From: Oscillospiraceae bacterium
Lineage (GTDB): Bacteria; Bacillota; Clostridia; Clostridiales; Clostridiaceae
Direction of reading: 5' to 3'
Length of the DNA stretch: 11,100 nucleotides
NCBI GenBank assembly: GCA_009785875.1
Contig: WQUF01000283.1
Coordinates: 1 to 11,100, forward strand
The notes below the pieces were generated by a model. It was not told the DNA's origin. It searched no databases and saw only the letters and a program-made list of their open reading frames with translations. Below are positions 1 to 5,582 of the stretch, piece by piece. The stretch's first letter is position 1, and every line of letters begins with the position of its first letter. A program made the translations under genes and the position numbers.

Positions 1-224
1 AAGGTATAATCGTTGAGAAGCTCAAGCTGACGGCGGAGGTTTGCTATCAGCGATGATTGACTTTTTATGTTTATATACTCATAACCCTGAGAGGTTAATT
101 TCTCTATAAAATCCTTTTCTAGCTCAGCTTCGCTTTGATAATTAGTAGAACGTTTGCTGCTTGAGTGATATTCTGCAACAACAGAGGAATAATTATCAGT
201 GGTGATGATATTGTAGGTACTCAT
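1..224 (-). CDS. hsdR: Type I restriction endonuclease subunit R, N-terminal fragment cut by the window edge
   Basis: Seventy-four codons are visible before the gene runs off the left edge. The start is ATG at 224-222, with an AGGAAGTGA ribosome-binding site six bases upstream. The protein begins MSTYNIITTDNYSSVVAEY and then carries QSEAELEKDFIEKLTSQGY and SLIANLRRQLELLN. I recognise these as the conserved head of HsdR, the ATP-dependent translocase and nuclease subunit that joins HsdM and HsdS to cut unmodified DNA. The nuclease and helicase domains lie outside the window, so intactness cannot be judged. The gene follows the PD-(D/E)XK-like ORF by 37 bases and is separated from hsdS by about 2.5 kb of foreign-looking DNA, although such subunits are normally co-transcribed. 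A decayed copy of this same start lies against hsdS at 2703-2765. Confidence 0.9.
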   Translation of the reverse strand, partial: MSTYNIITTDNYSSVVAEYHSSSKRSTNYQSEAELEKDFIEKLTSQGYEYINIKSQSSLIANLRRQLELLNDYT

Positions 225-261
225 TTGATCACTTCCTTAATTTCTTTATAGAACAAACATC

Positions 262-744
262 CTACCATTTTCTTGCTTTGAAACCTTGAGGCATCTGAGC
301 AATAGCAACAGAATCACCAGTTTGTACAATAACATAAAAACCTTTTTTCTGAGCATAATTTAACACATCTTCGGACACATTCTCTCCAGCAACAGCTCCT
401 AAGAGTTTACGCATGTCTCTGCGAGAGTCCATATGTTCACGAACTTTTCCTATTAACTCTAAATGCTCATCGATATCTTCTACAGTTAATTCAGTTTTAT
501 TTTCCAAAGCCATAGCAGATACAGCCATAGCAGATACTTCGTTTTCAAGTAAGAAATCTATATTTGCAAGAACCTTTTCATATTTAATAAGCTTTACATT
601 AGGTGCTAGCCAAGTAAATGGAAATCCAAGTTCTTTAAATTTTTTCCACAGTTCTTCACCAAACTTAGATTCATTAAATTTTTCAGGGGAATTGCCTAAA
701 CCTCCATTTTTAAATAAGTCATCTATAATCTCATCATATTTCAT
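262..744 (-). CDS. PD-(D/E)XK nuclease-like protein (DUF3782-type C-terminal domain), short N-terminus
   Basis: This 160-residue protein resembles the C-terminal domain of a widespread family often annotated DUF3782 or PD-(D/E)XK-like. Recognisable blocks are GGLGNS (14-19), ELWKKFKELGFPFTW (31-45), NIDFLLEN (61-68), KTELTVEDIDEHLE (83-96), RKLLGAVAG (112-120), and YAQKKGFYVIVQTGDSVAIA followed by GFKARKW at the end. The likely nuclease signature is Asp63 plus Glu81-x-Lys83, equivalent to the D...ExK pair. Relatives as I recall them carry a longer helical N-terminus before GGLGN; here only about 13 residues precede it. A 15-base perfect tandem duplication inserts five residues just before the ExK motif. 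The ATG at 744 overlaps the upstream antitoxin stop (TGATG) and sits eight bases after AAGGAG; the GTG at 747 is the alternative start. The function is unknown, possibly DNA cleavage, and it could be inactive. Confidence 0.75.
   Translation of the reverse strand: MKYDEIIDDLFKNGGLGNSPEKFNESKFGEELWKKFKELGFPFTWLAPNVKLIKYEKVLANIDFLLENEVSAMAVSAMALENKTELTVEDIDEHLELIGKVREHMDSRRDMRKLLGAVAGENVSEDVLNYAQKKGFYVIVQTGDSVAIAQMPQGFKARKW
508..537. repeat. Perfect 15-bp tandem duplication inside the PD-(D/E)XK-like gene
   Basis: Two adjacent identical 15-base units (agccatagcagatac on the plus strand) occupy 508-522 and 523-537. They keep the frame and give VSAMA twice (residues 70-79), directly upstream of Glu81-Asn82-Lys83. 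Removing one unit gives a segment of the same length as the family pattern I remember (LLENGEYAMAVEVKTEL), which suggests a recent slippage event. Confidence 0.9.
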
Positions 745-1022
745 CACATATACTCCTTGAAATCCGCAAGTACATCGCTGAAATCATTGTCAATTTTGAG
801 TACGCCTTTCAAGCAGCCAAACTGAAACGCCGGGCGCACATATTCAGTTTTATCGCTCTTTTGCAAAAGTGGTTTTACGTCCGAGATTACCAGCATTAGA
901 TAGACATTGAGGGCGGTTTCAATGTCTAGCCCGTAATGGCTGAATATAGGTCTTGCCTTTGTCGCAAGCTCACGGTTTAGGTTTACAGTAATAGTATCGA
1001 TATTGACTCCTCCCTTAGTCAT
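744..1022 (-). CDS. RelB/DinJ-like antitoxin with a VapB/DUF2281-type C-terminal tail
   Basis: This 92-residue protein has two parts. The segment TITVNLNRELATKARPIF, with GLDIETALNVYL (about 10-42), matches the ribbon-helix-helix pattern of RelB/DinJ antitoxins, which bind their own promoter. The end, FGCLKGVLKIDNDF through LADFKEYM (68-92), resembles the toxin-binding tail (FGSAKGKI...DDFDAPLEDFKEYM) of antitoxins that normally pair with PIN-domain VapC toxins. No PIN or RelE/YafQ toxin is encoded nearby. The next gene, overlapping by TGATG, is the PD-(D/E)XK-like protein, so that gene is either the partner or a replacement. Initiation is odd. The ATG at 1022 has only GAAGGA immediately against it, while a strong GGGAGGAG lies inside the frame, seven bases before codon 8 (ATC at 1001-999), as if an ATG there had been lost. 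Likely autoregulated. Confidence 0.72.
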   Translation of the reverse strand: MTKGGVNIDTITVNLNRELATKARPIFSHYGLDIETALNVYLMLVISDVKPLLQKSDKTEYVRPAFQFGCLKGVLKIDNDFSDVLADFKEYM

Positions 1023-1159
1023 TCCTTCATTAATTCTATTTTATCATATTTTTTAAATCTGAAACCACTTTGAATTATTCGTATCACTTCTAATTGTTAA
1101 AAATTCAAGCATTTTTTCCACCTTTGACCATCTACCTTGTTAAATACTCTGTACATCAT
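1019..1159 (-). pseudogene. Possible decayed small ORF upstream of the antitoxin, broken by one TAA
   Basis: From ATG at 1159 the frame reads MMYRVFNKVDGQRWKKCLNF, stops at TAA (1099-1097), and then stays open to a TGA at 1021-1019. That TGA overlaps the antitoxin ATG as ATGA. The stop-to-start overlap and the continued reading frame suggest a former translationally coupled gene of about 46 codons with one nonsense change. I recognise no family, and at this length chance is a serious alternative. Confidence 0.22.
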
Positions 1160-1174
1160 TGCTTTCTTTAATTT

Positions 1175-1205
1175 ATTATATCCTAAAATACAAAAACTGT
1201 GTCAC
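1175..1205 (-). promoter_or_regulatory. Candidate promoter for the antitoxin/PD-(D/E)XK-like pair
   Basis: A TATAAT box (1175-1180) lies 19 bases downstream of GTGACA (1200-1205), a weak -35. It reads toward the antitoxin and would leave a leader of about 145 bases. It lies outside the TnpB element, so the pair, and perhaps hsdR, could be expressed without read-through from hsdS. The spacing is wider than ideal. Confidence 0.4.
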
Positions 1206-1207
1206 CA

Positions 1208-1224
1208 TAAACAATTATTGTTTA
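1208..1224. repeat. 17-bp near-perfect palindrome next to the TnpB element right end
   Basis: TAAACAAT-T-ATTGTTTA has two perfect 8-base arms around one base. It lies three bases upstream of the candidate -35 of the antitoxin promoter and about ten bases outside the predicted right end of the TnpB element. It could be an operator for the ribbon-helix-helix antitoxin, or a structural feature of the insertion target. Confidence 0.6.
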
Positions 1225-1233
1225 CAAGAATTC

Positions 1234-1390
1234 GTGAACTCTCCCACCACTTATAGAAGTGGAGGCTTCGTTAAAGAAGTTTGGTAATCTAAGCTACCCT
1301 TATTCTTACAGGCGTATCCACTTCGCCCCTACTGTATAGGACATTTAAGTCCACAACGCTACTTTTTGCCATTATATTCAATGCTCCATT
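1234..1390 (-). ncRNA. Predicted omega RNA (reRNA) of TnpB, spanning the tnpB 3' end and element right end
   Basis: TnpB proteins use an RNA made from the 3' end of their own gene and the element right end, with the guide taken from flanking DNA. Here two stem-loops follow the tnpB stop: CTTC-GTTAAA-GAAG (1266-1279, plus-strand reading) and CCACTT-ATAG-AAGTGG (1247-1262). The scaffold would end at TTCAC (1234) and the guide would begin GAATTCTTGTAAACAATAA on the minus strand (1233 downward). The 5' limit within tnpB is a guess. Confidence 0.45.
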
Positions 1391-2536
1391 TACATCTGCA
1401 TTTACTAGGTTACCTTCTTTTGTTTTATACAGTCCTCGCTTTATACGTTTTCCACTAAACTTGTATTCTTGTGGGTTATCGTCATTATATTTAGGCAATG
1501 TGTCTTTATCCCAAAAGCTTGCTTTTGATGTATAGCTTTCTTCTTGGCGTACAAATTTAATACCATACAATTTACACATATATTCAAGCTTTTCTTTTAT
1601 ATTTGCTATCGGGATATTTACAAAGTTTTGATTATTTACTTTTCCAATGTTTATATTTCTTTGCAATGTTTCATTGTAACCAATTACTATTGTCCCTATA
1701 TCGTTATTTAAAGAATAATTGATTATATATCTACATGTTTTATTTATATAGTCATTTACTGCATTGTTTCTATTATTTGTAATCTCACTTTGTAATTTTG
1801 TAGTACCTTTAATATTTTGTTTATCTTTTATGCTTTGGAGTTTTGAATTTTGTTTATTGTAGCCTTGATTGATTGATTTTAAGCGTTTACCATCTATTAT
1901 GAATGTCTTTCCTGCATTTGTTACACAAGTAGCAAGATTATTTAATCCTAAATCTATTGCTAGTGCATTTGCTTCATTTAATTCCCTTTGCTCTACTTCT
2001 ACCTCATAAGTATATTGTATTTCAAAGAACCTGGCTTTTGATTTTGGTATTATTCTAATCTCTTTTATTTTCTTGTCTAACAAAATAGGTGGTATGTTAA
2101 TAGTAATTGATTCATGATTCTTTTTATAACTATTTGAATATGGAATTATTAATTTATTATCATTTAGACGGACAAAGCCAATTACAAGTGTTGAAAATCC
2201 ATCTTTTTCTAGATAATGAGGTAACTTAATACTTTTAAAATCATATTTACCCTTTTTAGCTTCCCTTATAAGAGCAAAAAAAGATTTAAAAGTCCCGTCT
2301 ACCTCTTTTAATATCTGTTGTGCCATATTACTATTTAAAAGTTTGTAGTTTTCATTATCTTTACACAAATTATAATTTTTCTCATAGTTTAGATATTCTT
2401 TCTCCTGGAAATAGTATTGTCTAACATTGTATAGACCTACATTATATAGATTTTTAGCTATATGACTCAACTCTTTTAAATTTAAATAATCATCTTTGGA
2501 TAAGTCTTTTACTTGCTGTTTAATACATAGATACAT
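1289..2536 (-). CDS. tnpB: TnpB, RNA-guided RuvC-like nuclease, 415 residues
   Basis: The protein has the TnpB layout: a helical N-terminal region (1-100), a beta-rich wedge-like part (100-190), and a split RuvC fold. RuvC-I is AIDLGLNNLATC with Asp195. RuvC-III is NADVNGALNIM with Asp381. The RuvC-II strand reads TIVIGYNETLQRN (about 282-294) and lacks the usual Glu directly after the strand; Glu332/333 in EESYTSKASF may take its place. The CxxC...CxxC zinc finger normally found before RuvC-III is absent, replaced by FSGKRIKRGLYKT. These departures are typical of the IS1341-like branch carrying GYN and SYTSKAS blocks. I chose ATG at 2536 because AGGTGG lies eight bases upstream; GTG codons at 2548 and 2545 would overlap that site. 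TnpB is thought to cut the empty donor site and so keep the element. The frame is intact. Confidence 0.92.
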   Translation of the reverse strand: MYLCIKQQVKDLSKDDYLNLKELSHIAKNLYNVGLYNVRQYYFQEKEYLNYEKNYNLCKDNENYKLLNSNMAQQILKEVDGTFKSFFALIREAKKGKYDFKSIKLPHYLEKDGFSTLVIGFVRLNDNKLIIPYSNSYKKNHESITINIPPILLDKKIKEIRIIPKSKARFFEIQYTYEVEVEQRELNEANALAIDLGLNNLATCVTNAGKTFIIDGKRLKSINQGYNKQNSKLQSIKDKQNIKGTTKLQSEITNNRNNAVNDYINKTCRYIINYSLNNDIGTIVIGYNETLQRNINIGKVNNQNFVNIPIANIKEKLEYMCKLYGIKFVRQEESYTSKASFWDKDTLPKYNDDNPQEYKFSGKRIKRGLYKTKEGNLVNADVNGALNIMAKSSVVDLNVLYSRGEVDTPVRIRVA

Positions 2537-2561
2537 GATTCTCACCACCTTTCTATATATT

Positions 2562-2570
2562 ATTATATCA
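2562..2570 (-). promoter_or_regulatory. Extended -10 promoter for tnpB
   Basis: TGATATAAT gives a perfect TATAAT with the TGn extension, 26 bases before the tnpB ATG. No good -35 is visible at the proper spacing (CAGATT at 2585-2590). It lies inside the element's left end, so tnpB can be expressed independently of the hsd operon. Confidence 0.5.
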
Positions 2571-2620
2571 TATTTTACTAATATAATCTGTTTCTAGTAA
2601 AATAATTATAAGTATTTATG

Positions 2621-2681
2621 TTTGCCTTTCAGGCAAAGTGCTATCCATCTCACAGCCTTTAGAGGCTGGAGTATTTCGCAC
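2621..2681. repeat. Left-end hairpins of the TnpB element
   Basis: Two perfect stem-loops lie here: TTTGCCT/AGGCAAA with loop TTC (2621-2637) and CAGCCT/AGGCTG with loop TTAG (2653-2668). GTGC (2638-2641) and GCAC (2678-2681) can close an outer stem around the second. This matches the subterminal single-strand hairpins recognised by TnpA in IS605-type elements. Confidence 0.65.
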
Positions 2682-2702
2682 GTTTTTGATAAAACAGAGT
2701 TA

Positions 2703-2765
2703 TTAACTAGAACTAAGAAATAAAGAGAACAGAATATCGGCAATGATGATATTGTAGATACTCAT
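2703..2765 (-). pseudogene. Decayed 5' end of an hsdR gene next to hsdS
   Basis: An ATG at 2765 overlaps the hsdS stop as ATGA, and the frame begins MSIYNIIIAD, close to MSTYNIITTD of the hsdR copy at 224. DNA similarity covers roughly 45 bases, from AAGGAAGT before the start to about codon 10. The frame then reads ILFSLFLSS and stops at TAA (2705-2703). The overlap with hsdS is the arrangement expected of an intact hsdS-hsdR operon, so this is probably the original hsdR start, cut off by the DNA now lying between the two copies. Confidence 0.65.
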
Positions 2766-3898
2766 TGGCTTACTTCCTTGAATGTCAATAACTTGTCTCG
2801 GTAGTATTCATATTGCTTGCGCCTGGCTGATAATTCAGAGGTTAAAGCAGTTGACATGTCGTTTATCACTGCGTCAAACTTATCGAGGATAGCGACAATG
2901 CGTGCTTGTTCTTGTAAGGATGGAACAGGGATTTGAATTCTTTGCAGATCTTTTGGTGTAACCTCAATAACCTTTGTACCATGAACAATTTTGCATTTTT
3001 GCACAAAAAATGCTTCCGTTTTCAAATAATAAGCAATGTATTTTGGATTTTGATTATGTTTAAGAATAGCAGTATGCCCTCCTGTTACTATTTCGTCTTC
3101 ACCTAACCACGCTACACATTTGCATACATCTTCCACATTCTCGCTTGTGACTGTTATAATGATATCACCCTTGTGTATCTTCTTTAGTTTAGATGCAAGA
3201 CCTGGTGATACAAAAGATTTTGTTTCATAGGTAAAAGTATCATAATAGGTATAAATCTGACCATAATGGATACAACCAACTCCATTTTCGGTAAAATCAC
3301 TTTTTTGTAGCCCGTTACCACGTAAAATAGTTCCAATCATACAAAGTTCCAGCATAGGCACATCGCTATCAAAGGTCATCAACTTGTTTAGATAGTATTT
3401 ATATTGTTTTTTCCTAGCTGTAAATTCCGTTGTAATCATTGCCGTTAGTATAGTTGTATGCTCTGTGAAATTATCTAGTATCTTGACAATTTCTTGTTGA
3501 ATTGGAAGCGGTGGAAGAGGAATTTGGATTTTATCTAATACTGTTTTTGTTAAGCTTGGGACACCACCAGCAATGTTTAAATCTTCCAGATGCTGAGTCT
3601 TTAGATAATAATACAAGAACTTTGGAATTAGCTTATCAATATCAATTTTCGTATAGAAAATCGTATCTACTGTCCAAAAGGGTGTATCCACGTAAAAAAT
3701 ATTCCCGATTGAGCCTTTACGAGGTATCAGCACAGATTCTTTATCATAAATATACTGATTTGCATTACGCATTATACCGCCAGATCCATAAACAGGAATT
3801 TTACCATCTGGTAACGATTTGTGATCTTTTCCATTCGAGATTTGTGCCACTTCATACAACGATACAAACTTCACCCTATTTATGTCAAGTTTACTCAA
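2762..3898 (-). CDS. hsdS: Type I restriction-modification specificity subunit S, two target-recognition domains
   Basis: The 378-residue protein has the two-fold HsdS layout: TRD1 (about 1-125, with VYGSGGIMRNANQYIYD and RKGSIGNIFYV), a central conserved helix region (131-176, LPIQQEIVKILDNF to ARKKQYKYYLNKLMTF), TRD2 (about 177-322), and a matching C-terminal conserved region (328-373, LQEQARIVAILDKF to ARRKQYEYYRDKLLTF). Each TRD reads one half of a split recognition site, and the conserved helices set the spacing and bind HsdM. It initiates at TTG (3898), with GGAGGG seven bases upstream inside the hsdM end, and overlaps hsdM by eight bases, implying coupling. The stop overlaps the ATG of the decayed hsdR start. 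The recognition site cannot be read from sequence. The gene appears intact. Confidence 0.95.
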   Translation of the reverse strand: MSKLDINRVKFVSLYEVAQISNGKDHKSLPDGKIPVYGSGGIMRNANQYIYDKESVLIPRKGSIGNIFYVDTPFWTVDTIFYTKIDIDKLIPKFLYYYLKTQHLEDLNIAGGVPSLTKTVLDKIQIPLPPLPIQQEIVKILDNFTEHTTILTAMITTEFTARKKQYKYYLNKLMTFDSDVPMLELCMIGTILRGNGLQKSDFTENGVGCIHYGQIYTYYDTFTYETKSFVSPGLASKLKKIHKGDIIITVTSENVEDVCKCVAWLGEDEIVTGGHTAILKHNQNPKYIAYYLKTEAFFVQKCKIVHGTKVIEVTPKDLQRIQIPVPSLQEQARIVAILDKFDAVINDMSTALTSELSARRKQYEYYRDKLLTFKEVSQ

Positions 3899-5468
3899 GA
3901 GCCATCCCTCCCTCTATTTCTGCAATAATAGCACTAATCTTATTGCGCAGCCCCTCCTGAATTTCCACAATCTTTTTTATTTCAGCATTGAGCTTATTGA
4001 TATCTATAGCCTCTCGCTTATCCTTTTGTATCACATAAGTTGAAACGGAAAGATTATAATTCTGCTCTGCGATTTCTGCATTTGGAACAAGTCTTGTGAA
4101 ATAGTCCTCATTTTTACGTGTTGTATAATAATCCAGTATTGCGTCGATATTCTCATCAGTCAGCTTATTGCCATTTGTCACTTTCACAAATTCTAAAGAA
4201 GCATCTATAAAAAACGTACTTGTATCACTTTTCGATTTTTTCAGTACCATTATACAAGTTGCTATGCTTGTGCCATAAAATAAGTTATCTGGTAATTGAA
4301 TCACACAGTCTACAAAGTTATTGTCTACCAGATATTTGCGGATTTTCTGCTCTGCTCCACCACGATAAAATATTCCCGGGAAACATACAATTGCAGCTGT
4401 GCCTTTCTCTGAAAGCCATGATAAGCTGTGCATGATAAATGCCAGATCTGCTTTTGACTTCGGCGCAAGCACTCCTGCAGGAGAAAAACGTTGGTCATTG
4501 ATGAGCATAGGATTAGCATCGCCTTCCCACTTTATTGAGTAAGGTGGATTAGATACAATAGCTTCAAATGGTTCAGCATCCCAATGTTGTGGGTCAATAA
4601 GTGTATCTCCGTGAGCGATATCAAATTTATCATAATCTATATCGTGCAAAAACATATTGATACGACATAGGTTATAAGTAGTGATATTGATTTCCTGTCC
4701 AAAAAAGCCCAGACGCACATTTTCTTTTCCAAGTATTTTCGCAAACTTTAATAGCAAAGAACCCGAGCCGCAAGCAGGATCATAGACTTTGTTTACTTCG
4801 CTTTTCCCAAGTAAAGTAATTCTTGTGAGCAATTCTGAAACTTCTTGTGGTGTATAATACTCACCACCGCTTTTACCTGCATTTCCAGCATACATACCCA
4901 TTAAAAACTCATAAGCATCACCAAAAGCGTCGATAGTGTTATCTTTATATTCGCCTAGTTTCATATCCGCTATGCCGGATAAAAGCTTTGAGAGCCTCTC
5001 ATTTCGCTTTGCAACTGTTCCTCCAAGCTTATTGCTGTTCACATCTATATCAGCAAACAAGCCCTTGAAATTATTCTCAGACTTAGTACCCAGAGCAGAA
5101 GATTCAATGTTCTTAAAGATTTTTTCCAGGGTCTCGTTAAGATTTTCATCTTTTTCTGCTTGTTTGCATACATTTTCAAAAAGTTCACTTGGCAAGATGA
5201 AAAATCCTTTTGTGTCTACTAAATCCTTGCGAGCCCGCTCTGCTTCTTCGTCGGAAAGTTTTGCATAATCGAAAGTTATATCTCCTGATTCAAGTTCACC
5301 AACATTGATATAAGCAGTAATATTTTCGGATATATAACGGTAAAACAATATACCGAGAACATATTGTTTGAAATCCCATCCATCAACACTACCTCTCAAA
5401 TCATTGGCGATACTCCATATTGTGCGATGAAGCTCTGTGCGCTCCTGTTCTTTTCGATTAGCTGCCAT
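3891..5468 (-). CDS. hsdM: Type I restriction-modification DNA methyltransferase subunit M (N6-adenine)
   Basis: The 525-residue protein carries the gamma-class N6-adenine methyltransferase signatures in order: GEYYTPQEV (202-210), the AdoMet-binding motif YDPACGSGSLLL (229-240) and the catalytic SNPPYSIKW (306-314). Before them lies an HsdM N-terminal helical domain (LHRTIWSIANDLRG through LFYRYISE). The C-terminal stretch from about 487 is a likely coiled coil (NKLNAEIKKIVEIQEGLRNK) used to contact HsdS. With HsdS it methylates adenine in the target sequence, and with HsdR it forms the restriction complex. Length and motifs are normal for the family. ATG at 5468 follows AAGGAGG by nine bases. 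It is the first gene of the hsd operon; a promoter with an operator-like dyad lies directly upstream. Confidence 0.96.
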   Translation of the reverse strand: MAANRKEQERTELHRTIWSIANDLRGSVDGWDFKQYVLGILFYRYISENITAYINVGELESGDITFDYAKLSDEEAERARKDLVDTKGFFILPSELFENVCKQAEKDENLNETLEKIFKNIESSALGTKSENNFKGLFADIDVNSNKLGGTVAKRNERLSKLLSGIADMKLGEYKDNTIDAFGDAYEFLMGMYAGNAGKSGGEYYTPQEVSELLTRITLLGKSEVNKVYDPACGSGSLLLKFAKILGKENVRLGFFGQEINITTYNLCRINMFLHDIDYDKFDIAHGDTLIDPQHWDAEPFEAIVSNPPYSIKWEGDANPMLINDQRFSPAGVLAPKSKADLAFIMHSLSWLSEKGTAAIVCFPGIFYRGGAEQKIRKYLVDNNFVDCVIQLPDNLFYGTSIATCIMVLKKSKSDTSTFFIDASLEFVKVTNGNKLTDENIDAILDYYTTRKNEDYFTRLVPNAEIAEQNYNLSVSTYVIQKDKREAIDINKLNAEIKKIVEIQEGLRNKISAIIAEIEGGMALE

Positions 5469-5507
5469 GTAGTTTGTCCTCCTTGTTATCTCAACTATAT
5501 ATCCATA

Positions 5508-5536
5508 ATGTTACTCAGTTTGAGTATTTTATTCAA
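5508..5536 (-). promoter_or_regulatory. hsdM promoter with a dyad in the spacer
   Basis: TTGAAT (5531-5536) and TAACAT (5508-5513) are separated by 17 bases and would give a leader of about 33 bases before hsdM. The spacer holds TACTCA-GTT-TGAGTA (5512-5526, plus-strand reading), a perfect 6-base dyad overlapping the -10. A repressor bound there would block RNA polymerase. No dedicated regulator gene such as a C protein is seen. Confidence 0.45.
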
Positions 5537-5582
5537 AAAAACTTATTATGTATTTTTATTTTAACAACAGTCTTCTTCGGTT

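Larger units (their letters stand above)
1234..2690 (-). mobile_element. Solitary TnpB element of the IS200/IS605 superfamily (IS1341-like), no TnpA
   Basis: The element has one gene, tnpB, flanked by the imperfect subterminal hairpins typical of this superfamily rather than by inverted repeats and target duplications. The left side carries CAGCCT-TTAG-AGGCTG (2653-2668) and TTTGCCT-TTC-AGGCAAA (2621-2637). The right side carries CCACTT-ATAG-AAGTGG (1247-1252 with 1257-1262). The right end is taken at TTCAC (1234 on the minus strand) because related ends finish that way as I remember them. The left end, near 2690, is approximate. With no Y1 transposase present, movement would depend on TnpA supplied in trans. 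The element lies between hsdS and the antitoxin. Confidence 0.75.

Noticed and set aside
413..760. Plus-strand frame of 115 codons
   Set aside because: It lies opposite the PD-(D/E)XK-like gene, which has family motifs and a ribosome-binding site; the plus-strand product resembles nothing.
1289..2536. Reading this gene as a Cas12-type effector
   Set aside because: Its length, the subterminal hairpins and the absence of any repeat array or cas genes fit a TnpB element.
2621..2668. Repeated short stem-loops taken as a CRISPR remnant or attenuator
   Set aside because: The two stems differ in sequence and sit where an IS605-type left end is expected next to tnpB.
3502..3960. Plus-strand frame of 152 codons opposite hsdS
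   Set aside because: It is antisense to a clear hsdS with both conserved regions intact, and has no recognisable domain.
4936..5268. Plus-strand frame opposite hsdM
   Set aside because: Serine-rich antisense translation of a well-conserved hsdM segment.
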